From HGM04593 sp045654885 (lineage in GTDB: Bacteria > Bacteroidota > Bacteroidia > Bacteroidales > Bacteroidaceae): 14,115 nt of DNA. The translations under genes were made by a program, and so were the position numbers. The stretch covers positions 1-14,115 of the forward strand of contig JAZOOF010000029.1 in NCBI GenBank assembly GCA_045654885.1, in the 5' to 3' direction. Below the pieces are notes generated by a model that saw only the letters and a list, made by a program, of their open reading frames with translations, ran no database searches and was not told the origin of the DNA. This document shows, piece after piece, positions 7,101 through 14,070 of this stretch. Position 1 is the first letter of the stretch. The number at the start of each line of letters is the position of its first letter.

Positions 7101-10100
7101 TCACTTCTTGATTTTGAATGAGCGTACTGCTACACCCTCCTTCATAATCACCACTACATATACACCCTGCTCGGCCGATGCGAGAGAAATCTCGCGGAGC
7201 TCACCTGCGCGAACCTCAAAGGCGTCATTGGCAACAAGCTTGCCATCGGCTGCAAACACAGCAACCTCGAACAGGCCGTCCTGGGCAAAGAGAACATTTG
7301 CTGTACCCTCGAATGGTTTTGGATAAACCATGTAACCGGCCTCGGCATCAACACCCTCGATAGATGTAACTACCATATAATCCTCGATGGTCTTTGTTGT
7401 AGAGCCCCAAGAGTTTGTAGCAACAACGGTGATCGGGAACTTGCCGTCGCCACTGTTGTATGTAGCATTGGCTGTTGTCGCTGTAGATGAGTTCAAACGC
7501 GCACCCTCAATCATCCACTTTGTAGACTCATAATTAACAGGGAATACGCCTGTGAGCATTGGAACACCAAGTGTTGTTGTCAACTGGTTCTGCTTGTAGT
7601 CGGTAGTCTTGCCACCCTCTTCTTTACCGGTTGTCATGTAGCCGCCGGGAACAGCAACTGCATTCTTACCTACATTAGGGAAGTAGATGTAACCCTCGCT
7701 GTCGAGCTTTGTCTCCTCAAAAGTAAAGTAGCCCTCAAGGTTTGCAGGAGCTGCCGCATAACCTCTCATGGCGCGCTGTACCTCCTCGGCCGAGAGAGCC
7801 TTGCTCCAAATCTGTACCTCATCGACCCAACCTGTCAAACTTGCAAGGTTAGTCATTGAACCACCCACATAGAACTTGGCACCACGCCAGTTCTTTGGAC
7901 CTGCACCGCGAGACTGACCGCTGGCAATGAGTTTACCGTTGAGGTAAAGGCTGATGTTGCGACCCGCCTTTACTGCACACACATGATACCAGACACCAGG
8001 CATCAGGCTATAACCATCAGAAAGGATATCGACATCGTTGTTATGCTCATAGTTTGGAGTACCTGCAGCAGGAGCATCGGTACAGAGTGAGAGCTCATTT
8101 TCAGCATTATCTCGTTTCAAATTATTGTTTTTTGCATATCCGGCAGGACGGATGGCTGTCCACATCTCGCCCCAAACATTCTCGGTCCATGTATTGTTGT
8201 AGTTACGGTTAACCTTTGTCATGAGCAGTGTACCCAATGAAGCGTGCTCGAATTTCTCGACCTTGAACCAAAGGGCAAACGACGTATTGTTGTACTCGCT
8301 CATCACAGCGGCGTCAACAGTAAACTGATAAGGCTCGCTCATATAGAGTGACTGTGAAACAGTACATGGTTTGCCGTCATACTCGGTACCTGCTGCAATA
8401 TCCGCAGTAAAGTTCACCTGTTGACCTGTACCGGTAACCTCTTTAACATCTGATGCTATGTCATTTACCTGTGGCAGACGGCCGGTCTCCTCGGGAGTAA
8501 CAAGGATGAGCGAACGGCTTGTCTTCACATTATTGCCGGTCTTCACCTTGACATCATAGCTACCCACGCTTGGCAAAGAGGTTGTAAATGAAAGCACACC
8601 TGCAGATGACTGGGCCACACTCTTGTCAGTAAGTGCATCATATATTGCAAATGTTGCCTTTGCATGGTTAGGATCCTCGAAACCGATAGTAAACTCCTCA
8701 CCCGGCTTGATGATTGCCTTGTCAACGGTGAGGGTCTCAATCATTGTTAAAGGTTCCTCAATCTCCTGGCTCCAAACAATGTCACTCATTGCGCGACCGT
8801 CCTTACCAACAGCACGCACACCAATCTGCAACTTGTCAACCTTTGGTATCAATGTTGCATCCACAACATAAGCAGCCCAAGAGGTTGTTGTTGTGAGCAA
8901 TGTAGCCTGACCCTCCTGCTTTACATATACCTCATAGTACCAAGTACCGACCTCCTCGTTATACACAGGGCTGCCCTCATACTCTGCAGGGCGTGAGGAC
9001 GGTGTAGGCATAGACCACACGAGCTTAATGTCAGCACGGTTATAGTAGCGTTTCAAAACCTCGGCATGAGTGATTGTAGGTGTCTGTGGCTGCTCGTTGA
9101 AGCTTGCAGGGATGAATGCGAACTCGCCGAGCAGAACCTCGTATGCAGCATTGGTGTTCTTCACTGAAAGACCCACGCAACCGATAACGTCGCCAACGGC
9201 AAGACCGGCCTCGGAAGCCTTGATTACAACCTCGTTCCACTCACCGGCCTTGATATCACCGGCAACAGGAACATATACGAAACTGTTCTCACCACCCTCT
9301 TTTGCAACCATCAATTCAAGATTTGTTGTTGCAGCCTTTGGCTTGAAGACAAGACGGAACTCGTCGTTTGCAGCCTCTACATTCCACTTTGTAGCGAAGA
9401 GACGTACATCGGAGCGCTGTGTTGCGCCGTGTATCTTGAGACATGAGCCGGCGAACCAAGCATCATCGTAACAGAAGTCGAGGTTTACAGCATCAGCGGG
9501 CACTGTCTTGCCATCGCCGTTGTCAACCCACCAGCGCCAGGTGGGGAGCAAATCCTGCATACCATAGTTATACCATTTGTGGTCCCATGTAGTAACACCT
9601 TCCTTGTTGAAGAAACGGCCGTTACCCAAGTTGAAACGTGTCACGAATGGAAGTTCATCGAGTGTAGAGCGCTCAATGACAGCAGTTGCATATCCATGCC
9701 ACTCCTTGAGGTCGCTGAAAGAAGATGTAACATTGGCATCGGTCAATCCAGGCATGTTGAGCACATTGCGGTTACCGCCCGAGAAGAGCATCTCCTGTTT
9801 CTTCTGATACTCGTTCTGCACAGCATAGTCGCTCTGTCCACCCTCGGTAGAGCTCACATACAGCTGGTTACGGTCATGGGCACCCCACACAACAACACTG
9901 ATAGGATGACGCATCAAGGCGCTCCAACCGGCATTGCCATACTTGCCATATCCACGGCCCTGCATGTCAAAGCCCGCATATACATCAAATGTAGAACGTC
10001 CAAGAGCCGCAGCTGTCTCGGCACTCTCGGCCAAGCCGGCCTCACTCCAGTTGTAATTGAGGAAGTAAACGTCTGTTACAGGCTGGTTGTAATCCGCGTT

Positions 10101-10907
10101 ATGGAACCATGCGTCATTATCATAGTTCAATTTACAAGAGTTGTCGTCCAACCATCCATCATTGGTAACAAACGCATACCAATCAACGTGGAAAGGATGA
10201 TTCAGTTCCTTGGCAATCTTGTGGCACTCAGCCAAGAAGGGAATAAAACGCGAATATACCTTCTGCCCCCAATAACCCTCAGGGTTAAAGCATAGACCAT
10301 CAATACCATAATATTTTAGGAACGTAACCAACTTGCGCGAATATTTATATTGATCACCATTCGAGCTGTATGATGGCTCCGCCAAATCATACAGAGTCTT
10401 TCCCGGCTCATCCATATGATTGACACCGGCACCCCAATCAATGAAGTAGGTACAGCCGGTCTTTACACCGTTCTTGTGAGCAACATCATTGAACGCACCG
10501 GGCACACGCCAGAAACCGTTTGTCCAGTTAGAGTGAATGTCGACATACTGCCACATGTTAAAGTTGTCGCCATCGAAGTTGTAACGTGGCAGCGCGCCCC
10601 ACTTCTTTGTCATCTCGCCGGTTGGGGCCATCCAGCAGAACTTCTTGTTGTTCTCGTCGTTGAGAGCATCGTTGGCCTGGTCGCCCGGGCGGAAACGGTT
10701 CTTCAAAGGAACACGTGAAATCCAGAAATTCTCGTCGACAAAACTTGCATCGCCGTTCCAAGGCTTACCGGGCTCCCACTTATCGAGGGCGGCAACAATG
10801 TTCTCGGGTCTGCCGTCGTCTACATACTTTTCGTGCGTAGGCACACTCTGTGCCATTGCGGTCATGGACATGAACGCAACAGCCATGGTAAGTAAATGTT
10901 TCTTCAT
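7101..10907 (-). CDS. Secreted GH85 endo-beta-N-acetylglucosaminidase with LamG-like and T9SS-type C-terminal domains
   Basis: A 1268-residue secreted enzyme expected to cut between the two core GlcNAc residues of N-glycans on glycoproteins. A signal peptide (1-19, cleavage AMA before Q20) leads into a GH85 barrel at about 30-460. IDGLCFNPEG (202-211) matches the GH85 active-site segment, with N208 and E210 as the Asn/Glu pair that in the known enzymes orients the substrate acetamido group and acts as general acid/base. Residues about 475-610 form a beta-sandwich, 615-715 and 722-805 look like Fn3/Ig-type modules, 850-1050 is a LamG-like (concanavalin A fold) domain with WVDEVQIWSKAL at 1027-1038, 1115-1180 is PKD-like, and 1190-1268 resembles a type A T9SS sorting domain (Gly-Val-Tyr near the end, basic tail). 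It stands alone, with its own promoter and terminator, and no SusC/SusD genes nearby. GH85 is firm; module borders are approximate. Confidence 0.9.
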   Translation of the reverse strand: MKKHLLTMAVAFMSMTAMAQSVPTHEKYVDDGRPENIVAALDKWEPGKPWNGDASFVDENFWISRVPLKNRFRPGDQANDALNDENNKKFCWMAPTGEMTKKWGALPRYNFDGDNFNMWQYVDIHSNWTNGFWRVPGAFNDVAHKNGVKTGCTYFIDWGAGVNHMDEPGKTLYDLAEPSYSSNGDQYKYSRKLVTFLKYYGIDGLCFNPEGYWGQKVYSRFIPFLAECHKIAKELNHPFHVDWYAFVTNDGWLDDNSCKLNYDNDAWFHNADYNQPVTDVYFLNYNWSEAGLAESAETAAALGRSTFDVYAGFDMQGRGYGKYGNAGWSALMRHPISVVVWGAHDRNQLYVSSTEGGQSDYAVQNEYQKKQEMLFSGGNRNVLNMPGLTDANVTSSFSDLKEWHGYATAVIERSTLDELPFVTRFNLGNGRFFNKEGVTTWDHKWYNYGMQDLLPTWRWWVDNGDGKTVPADAVNLDFCYDDAWFAGSCLKIHGATQRSDVRLFATKWNVEAANDEFRLVFKPKAATTNLELMVAKEGGENSFVYVPVAGDIKAGEWNEVVIKASEAGLAVGDVIGCVGLSVKNTNAAYEVLLGEFAFIPASFNEQPQTPTITHAEVLKRYYNRADIKLVWSMPTPSSRPAEYEGSPVYNEEVGTWYYEVYVKQEGQATLLTTTTSWAAYVVDATLIPKVDKLQIGVRAVGKDGRAMSDIVWSQEIEEPLTMIETLTVDKAIIKPGEEFTIGFEDPNHAKATFAIYDALTDKSVAQSSAGVLSFTTSLPSVGSYDVKVKTGNNVKTSRSLILVTPEETGRLPQVNDIASDVKEVTGTGQQVNFTADIAAGTEYDGKPCTVSQSLYMSEPYQFTVDAAVMSEYNNTSFALWFKVEKFEHASLGTLLMTKVNRNYNNTWTENVWGEMWTAIRPAGYAKNNNLKRDNAENELSLCTDAPAAGTPNYEHNNDVDILSDGYSLMPGVWYHVCAVKAGRNISLYLNGKLIASGQSRGAGPKNWRGAKFYVGGSMTNLASLTGWVDEVQIWSKALSAEEVQRAMRGYAAAPANLEGYFTFEETKLDSEGYIYFPNVGKNAVAVPGGYMTTGKEEGGKTTDYKQNQLTTTLGVPMLTGVFPVNYESTKWMIEGARLNSSTATTANATYNSGDGKFPITVVATNSWGSTTKTIEDYMVVTSIEGVDAEAGYMVYPKPFEGTANVLFAQDGLFEVAVFAADGKLVANDAFEVRAGELREISLASAEQGVYVVVIMKEGVAVRSFKIKK

Positions 10908-10952
10908 AATGGTTAGATTTATAATAACTATTGATAAAATCTTTAAACAGTG

Positions 10953-10985
10953 CTAATATAACTATTTTTTACAACATAAATCAAA
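10953..10985 (-). promoter_or_regulatory. Promoter of the GH85 gene
   Basis: On the minus strand TTTG (10985-10982), 21 bp, TATATTAG (10960-10953) fits the Bacteroidota promoter with one mismatch in the -7 element. The predicted start near 10946 gives a leader of about 38 nt. GCAAAT repeats begin just upstream (10991). Confidence 0.6.
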
Positions 10986-10990
10986 AAGCG

Positions 10991-11041
10991 GCAAATTATA
11001 TGACACGCAAACGGCAAATAAACATAACGGCAGCCGCAAAT
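10991..11041. repeat. Three GCAAAT direct repeats between divergent genes
   Basis: GCAAAT occurs at 10991-10996, 11014-11019 and 11036-11041, each preceded by C and G in the form (C/G)GCAAAT, with start spacings of 23 and 22 bp, close to two helical turns. A related GCAAAC is at 11006. The set lies directly upstream of the GH85 -33 element and between that gene and the divergent Crp/Fnr regulator. It may be an operator array; no regulator is proven. Confidence 0.4.
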
Positions 11042-11143
11042 AAATTAAATAGAGTTGTCAATGGTTAAAAAATACAAAAAAGAGAGCAAGCATAACACTA
11101 TTTGCCTAACTTAGCGGTTAAACAGTCAAAAAACAGTTTTAAA

Positions 11144-11809
11144 ATGTACGAATCACTTTTATGCCTGCCCTACTTCCAGGGAATGGGCAAGGACGACATA
11201 ACAGCAATACTTGGCAAAGTCACTCTTGAGTTCAAGAAGTATGACGATGGCGAGACAATATTCCGCAAGGGAGAGAAGTGCGACCATTTCACAATTCTCA
11301 TGCAAGGGAATTTGTCGGCGGTAACCACCTCTCCAAACTGCAATTACTGCATAAGCGAGGCATTGGATGCGCCATTCACCATTGAGGCCTACTCCATATT
11401 CGGGTATGACACAAAGTACAAAAGAGACTATATATCCAAAGGTGGCTGCACCATACTCTCAATCGACAAGCATCATATATTCGGCGAGTTGTCGAGACAT
11501 CAGATATTTACCATCAACCTGCTTAACATCATAAGCCGCAGGGCGCAGCAGATGGACGAGCACCTGTGGCAATATGACAGCACCACCATCCAAGGACGCA
11601 TAGTGCAGTTCATTGCAGCGCGCTGCGAGACACAGAAAGGCGAAAAGCACATTGCAATAAAGATGGAACAGCTGGCAACATTGCTTTGCGAGACAAGGCT
11701 AAACATATCAAAGGCTCTGAACGAGATGCAGGAGGCGGGATTCCTGACACTGCACCGTGGCGGCATAACCATACATGCCATTGAAAAGACACTGGAGCAC
11801 TACAAGTAA
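11144..11809 (+). CDS. Crp/Fnr-family transcriptional regulator
   Basis: A 221-residue DNA-binding regulator. The N-terminal cyclic-nucleotide-binding-like beta-barrel spans about 8-115 (DGETIFRKGEKCDHFTILMQG at 35-55 region, with the Gly turns), a dimer helix follows at about 118-145, and the winged HTH is at about 148-215, with TRLNISKALNEMQEAG (184-199) as the recognition helix region. The Arg/Ser cAMP-contact signature of E. coli Crp is not seen, so the ligand is unknown and may not be a cyclic nucleotide. The start is the ATG at 11144; a TTG further up at 11102 is less likely. It is divergent from the GH85 gene with a 236-bp shared upstream region, so it may control itself or GH85. I found no convincing promoter match for it, and no clear terminator after it. 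Confidence 0.88.
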   Translation: MYESLLCLPYFQGMGKDDITAILGKVTLEFKKYDDGETIFRKGEKCDHFTILMQGNLSAVTTSPNCNYCISEALDAPFTIEAYSIFGYDTKYKRDYISKGGCTILSIDKHHIFGELSRHQIFTINLLNIISRRAQQMDEHLWQYDSTTIQGRIVQFIAARCETQKGEKHIAIKMEQLATLLCETRLNISKALNEMQEAGFLTLHRGGITIHAIEKTLEHYK

Positions 11810-11892
11810 CACCAAACAGAGAGCACTTGCGAGAGAAAATTTGCCGTTCAGCCACCCTTTTCGCCATAAAAGCAAAAAAAGGCAAAAAAATC

Positions 11893-11924
11893 TTTGGTGC
11901 AAAGAGATAAACGTACTATCTTTG
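11893..11924 (+). promoter_or_regulatory. Promoter of tRNA-Arg
   Basis: TTTG (11893-11896), 20 bp, TATCTTTG (11917-11924) is a full match to the Bacteroidota primary-sigma consensus. The predicted start near 11931 gives about 36 nt of 5' leader for RNase P to remove. Confidence 0.82.
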
Positions 11925-11966
11925 CAAACGCAAATGGGCAAACGCCCGGTATTTGCACAATAGGTA

Positions 11967-12040
<74 letters not shown>

Positions 12041-12082
12041 CAAAAAGAGGAAAAATCGATCGATTTTCCCTCTTTTTGTTTT
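12041..12082 (+). terminator. Terminator abutting tRNA-Arg
   Basis: Two 19-nt arms (12041-12059 and 12060-12078) are complementary except for one mismatch, giving a 38-bp near-palindrome centred on ATCGATCGAT. The right arm ends in TCTTTTTG and is followed by TTTT. It starts at the first base after the tRNA discriminator, so the tRNA has essentially no free 3' trailer. Confidence 0.75.
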
Positions 12083-12111
12083 ACATACGAGAATCTCTGC
12101 TTTTGAACCGA

Positions 12112-12143
12112 TTTGGAATATTCATCTTCTTTTATTACATTCG
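12112..12143 (+). promoter_or_regulatory. Promoter of fabG
   Basis: TTTG (12112-12115), 20 bp, TACATTCG (12136-12143) fits the Bacteroidota consensus with one mismatch. The predicted start near 12150 gives a leader of about 32 nt to the ATG at 12182, and it argues against the longer reading frame that begins at 12113, since that would start upstream of the transcript. Confidence 0.72.
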
Positions 12144-12181
12144 CAAAGATTAACGGCAACTGCCACAAAACGAATTATATC

Positions 12182-12928
12182 ATGAAACTACTTGAAGGAA
12201 AGACAGCCCTGATTACAGGAGCTACACGAGGGATAGGCCGCGCCATTGCGGTTAAGTTTGCGCAGGAAGGCGCAAACGTTGCATTCACATACCGCCAGCT
12301 CAACAGCAATGCCGAGGAACTGATTAAGGAGATTGAAGCTCTTGGCGTTAAATGCAAGGGCTATGCAGCCGACGCGGCCGACTTTGCAGCAACCGACACT
12401 GTTGTAAAAGAGGTTGTTGCCGACTTTGGGCGCATTGATATCCTTGTAAACAATGCCGGCATAACAAAGGACGGACTCATTCTGCGAATGAGCGAGGAGC
12501 AGTGGGATGCTGTAATAACTACAAACCTGAAATCGGCGTTCAACTTCACCCGCGCTGTCGTGCCCGTAATGGCAAAGCAGCGTGGAGGCAGCATAATAAA
12601 CATGTCGTCTGTTGTGGGCGAGAACGGCAATGCGGGACAGTGCAACTATGCCGCATCAAAAGCCGGCCTCATTGGCCTTGCAAAGTCAATAGCAAAGGAA
12701 ATGGGACCACGCGGCATAAGATGCAACTGCATTGCTCCGGGATTCATTGTGACAGACATGACAAGTGCCATCCCCGAGGAGATGCGCGCCGAGTGGGCAA
12801 AGACAATCCCGTTGCGCCGTGCCGGAACCCCCGAGGATGTGGCAAACGTGGCACTGTTCCTTGGCAGCGACATGTCGGCCTACGTCAGCGGACAGATAAT
12901 CAACTGCTGCGGTGCAATGAGTTGCTGA
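12182..12928 (+). CDS. fabG: 3-oxoacyl-[acyl-carrier-protein] reductase
   Basis: A 248-residue short-chain dehydrogenase/reductase that reduces 3-oxoacyl-ACP with NADPH in the fatty acid elongation cycle in the cytoplasm. TGATRGIG (12-19) is the cofactor loop, NNAG (90-93) stabilises the central sheet, and the catalytic tetrad is N115, S143, Y156 and K160, at the spacing of E. coli FabG. PG at 186-187 and the TPEDVANVALFL segment (216-227) are also typical. The start is the ATG at 12182, placing the usual MKLLEGKTAL at the N-terminus. The C-terminus reads INCCGAMSC where most family members have a D-G-G-M or N-G-G-M ending; see findings. It is monocistronic, with its own promoter and terminator. 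Confidence 0.93.
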   Translation: MKLLEGKTALITGATRGIGRAIAVKFAQEGANVAFTYRQLNSNAEELIKEIEALGVKCKGYAADAADFAATDTVVKEVVADFGRIDILVNNAGITKDGLILRMSEEQWDAVITTNLKSAFNFTRAVVPVMAKQRGGSIINMSSVVGENGNAGQCNYAASKAGLIGLAKSIAKEMGPRGIRCNCIAPGFIVTDMTSAIPEEMRAEWAKTIPLRRAGTPEDVANVALFLGSDMSAYVSGQIINCCGAMSC

Positions 12929-12956
12929 TTTACGGTTTTAGTTATTACAATATTCA

Positions 12957-12989
12957 AACGGAGCGATGCCTGCATCGCTCCGTTTTTTT
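12957..12989 (+). terminator. Strong intrinsic terminator of fabG
   Basis: AACGGAGCGATGC (12957-12969) and GCATCGCTCCGTT (12972-12984) form a tight GC-rich stem, followed by an unbroken T7 run (12983-12989). It lies about 30 nt past the fabG stop. Confidence 0.88.
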
Positions 12990-13149
12990 CTACCATAAAG
13001 CAAAACAAAACAGTATATCCGATTGTTTTTTTATATGAGCATTACATTATCCATTCACACAAATAGCACACTTGTGCAAAAAAAGAAGAAACAGAATGTA
13101 TATTTAATTATATTACAACTAATTGTGGAAGACAAATCACACAAAATCA
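12990..13149. other. AT-rich intergenic DNA upstream of the small HTH gene
   Basis: No gene is seen in this stretch, which with the following leader makes a gap of 310 bp after fabG. The only structure I see is a small interrupted palindrome GCACA-CT-TGTGC at 13066-13077, followed by an A7 run. It could be an operator or a weak terminator for minus-strand transcription. Confidence 0.4.
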
Positions 13150-13180
13150 TTTGATATAATAATTTAACATTTTACTTTTG
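13150..13180 (+). promoter_or_regulatory. Promoter of the small HTH gene
   Basis: TTTG (13150-13153), 19 bp, TACTTTTG (13173-13180) is a full match to both halves of the Bacteroidota consensus. The predicted start near 13187 leaves a leader of about 52 nt that contains a hairpin and direct repeats. Confidence 0.78.
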
Positions 13181-13189
13181 CAGAAATTC

Positions 13190-13235
13190 TGTAGCATAAC
13201 AGCTACAAACACAGCACTATACTAACACTATACTA
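13190..13235 (+). promoter_or_regulatory. Leader hairpin and tandem repeats before the HTH gene
   Basis: TGTAGC (13190-13195) and GCTACA (13202-13207) make a 6-bp inverted repeat with a 6-nt loop. CACTATACTA occurs twice, at 13215-13224 and 13226-13235, an 11-bp period, ending 3 nt before the ATG at 13239. These could be an operator for autoregulation or a translation-control element; the sequences are seen, the role is a guess. Confidence 0.45.
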
Positions 13236-13238
13236 TTT

Positions 13239-13454
13239 ATGATTCACATTGGCAACATCATTAAAAAGCAATTCGAAGCACAGGAAGGTTCTGTGTCTTG
13301 GTTCGCTAAACAGCTATGCTGTGACAGGACCAATGTCTATAGCATTTTCAAACGCGAGAGTATTGATACTGCATTGCTTGAAAAGATTTCGATAATATTG
13401 AACCACGACTTTTTCAAGTATTACAGCCAGGACATCAACATCAACGAAAAGTAA
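13239..13454 (+). CDS. Small HTH (XRE-like) DNA-binding protein
   Basis: A 71-residue protein with no signal peptide or membrane segment. SVSWFAKQL (18-26) and the following DRTNVYSIFKRE (29-40) read as the two helices of a helix-turn-helix, and LLEKISIILNHDFFKYYS (46-63) as the supporting helices. I recognise this as a small single-domain XRE-like family common in Bacteroidales, of unknown target. The ATG at 13239 follows a clear promoter and leader. It is a single gene, with a structured element and terminator directly downstream. Being little more than a DNA-binding domain, it may act as an autoregulator or as a partner of another protein. Confidence 0.78.
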   Translation: MIHIGNIIKKQFEAQEGSVSWFAKQLCCDRTNVYSIFKRESIDTALLEKISIILNHDFFKYYSQDININEK

Positions 13455-13484
13455 TCAAATTTTCAAGATACACAAAAAAGGTGG

Positions 13485-13587
13485 GGTGAGCTGTTAATTC
13501 ACCGCCCTGCCCCGAGGGAAACGGAAATCTCTGCCCGGTTCCCTCTTTTTTTTGCCGTTATAACAAAGCAGCAAGTAACGGCTCACC
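13485..13587 (+). other. Structured 3' element: long-range helix enclosing a terminator hairpin
   Basis: The 12 bases at 13485-13496 (GGTGAGCTGTTA) can pair with the 12 at 13576-13587 (TAACGGCTCACC), with one G-U pair, enclosing the terminator hairpin at 13514-13545. Competing pairings exist: GGTGA (13485-13489) with TCACC (13499-13503), and GCCGTTA (13554-13560) with TAACGGC (13576-13582). It begins 31 nt after the HTH gene stop. It may be a structured 3' UTR, a small RNA, or the inverted ends of a miniature element. I do not recognise a known RNA family. Confidence 0.45.
13514..13553 (+). terminator. Intrinsic terminator downstream of the HTH gene
   Basis: GAGGGAA (13514-13520) pairs with TTCCCTC (13539-13545), with further C-G and G-C pairing inside, followed at once by T8 (13546-13553). 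It lies 60 nt past the HTH stop and should end that transcript. Confidence 0.8.
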
Positions 13588-13668
13588 TTCAAAGTCTGGG
13601 GGAGCAGTCTATTAGTGTATTAAATTTACAACTATTTTAACTCCTTTGAAATTGCTTCTGCTCGCTTT

Positions 13669-13758
13669 GTGTGTAAACAAGTTTACCCACATTAACATTG
13701 TTGATTTCTTTATCACTCACAGTATAACATCAAACAAGTTTGTGTTAAGCTCGCTTAA
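13669..13758. repeat. Three interrupted palindromes with 2-bp centres
   Basis: GTGTGTAAAC-AA-GTTTACCCAC (13669-13690, one mismatch between 10-bp arms), CAAAC-AA-GTTTG (13731-13742) and TTAAGC-TC-GCTTAA (13745-13758) lie within 90 bp of AT-rich DNA. The first two share the 10-bp core AAACAAGTTT. A 7-bp motif TCGCTTA is repeated at 13751 and 13768. A small reading frame across the region (13646-13909) has no protein character. The sites may be operator half-site pairs. Confidence 0.45.
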
Positions 13759-13836
13759 TCAAGAAATTCGCTTACTCGCAATTTTCAATGGTAGCAGTAT
13801 TGAGAATTACTATTGTTCATTGCAAAAGGTAATTCC

Positions 13837-14070
13837 CCGCCAAGGGCGGAAGGGCAGCGTTGGGAGGCACAGTGAGCAGCCGAGCAATGCTTGGAAACAG
13901 GTGGCATGATGTTTGAGCGCAGCGAGTTCTTGCCACCCCAAGCATTGCGACAAGCAGCGAGCGGCGAGGTGCGCACCGACTGAAAGATGTCGCAAAGCGA
14001 CTCTTGAACAAAGGAAGCACCGAATGCCGTACACGACTGCCCTGTTTTTGGTACTTTTTCAAAAAAGTAC
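13837..14070. repeat. GC-rich palindrome-dense block (probable dispersed intergenic repeat)
   Basis: This block holds CCGCC/GGCGG (13837-13849), an 11-bp stem GCAATGCTTGG/CCAAGCATTGC (13884-13894, 13938-13948) enclosing a 7-bp stem GGTGGCA/TGCCACC (13900-13906, 13931-13937), the palindrome GGTGCGCACC (13968-13977), GTCGC-AAA-GCGAC (13989-14001), and GTACTTTTT/AAAAAGTAC (14051-14059, 14062-14070). Composition rises sharply in GC against its AT-rich left side. No reading frame in it looks real on either strand. It resembles the non-coding repeats that recur between genes in Bacteroidales genomes, but copy number cannot be seen from one window. Confidence 0.5.

Noticed and set aside
13646..13909. 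An 87-codon plus-strand open frame after the HTH gene
   Set aside because: It crosses from AT-rich palindromes into the GC-rich repeat block, the composition of the protein changes with it, and no promoter precedes it.
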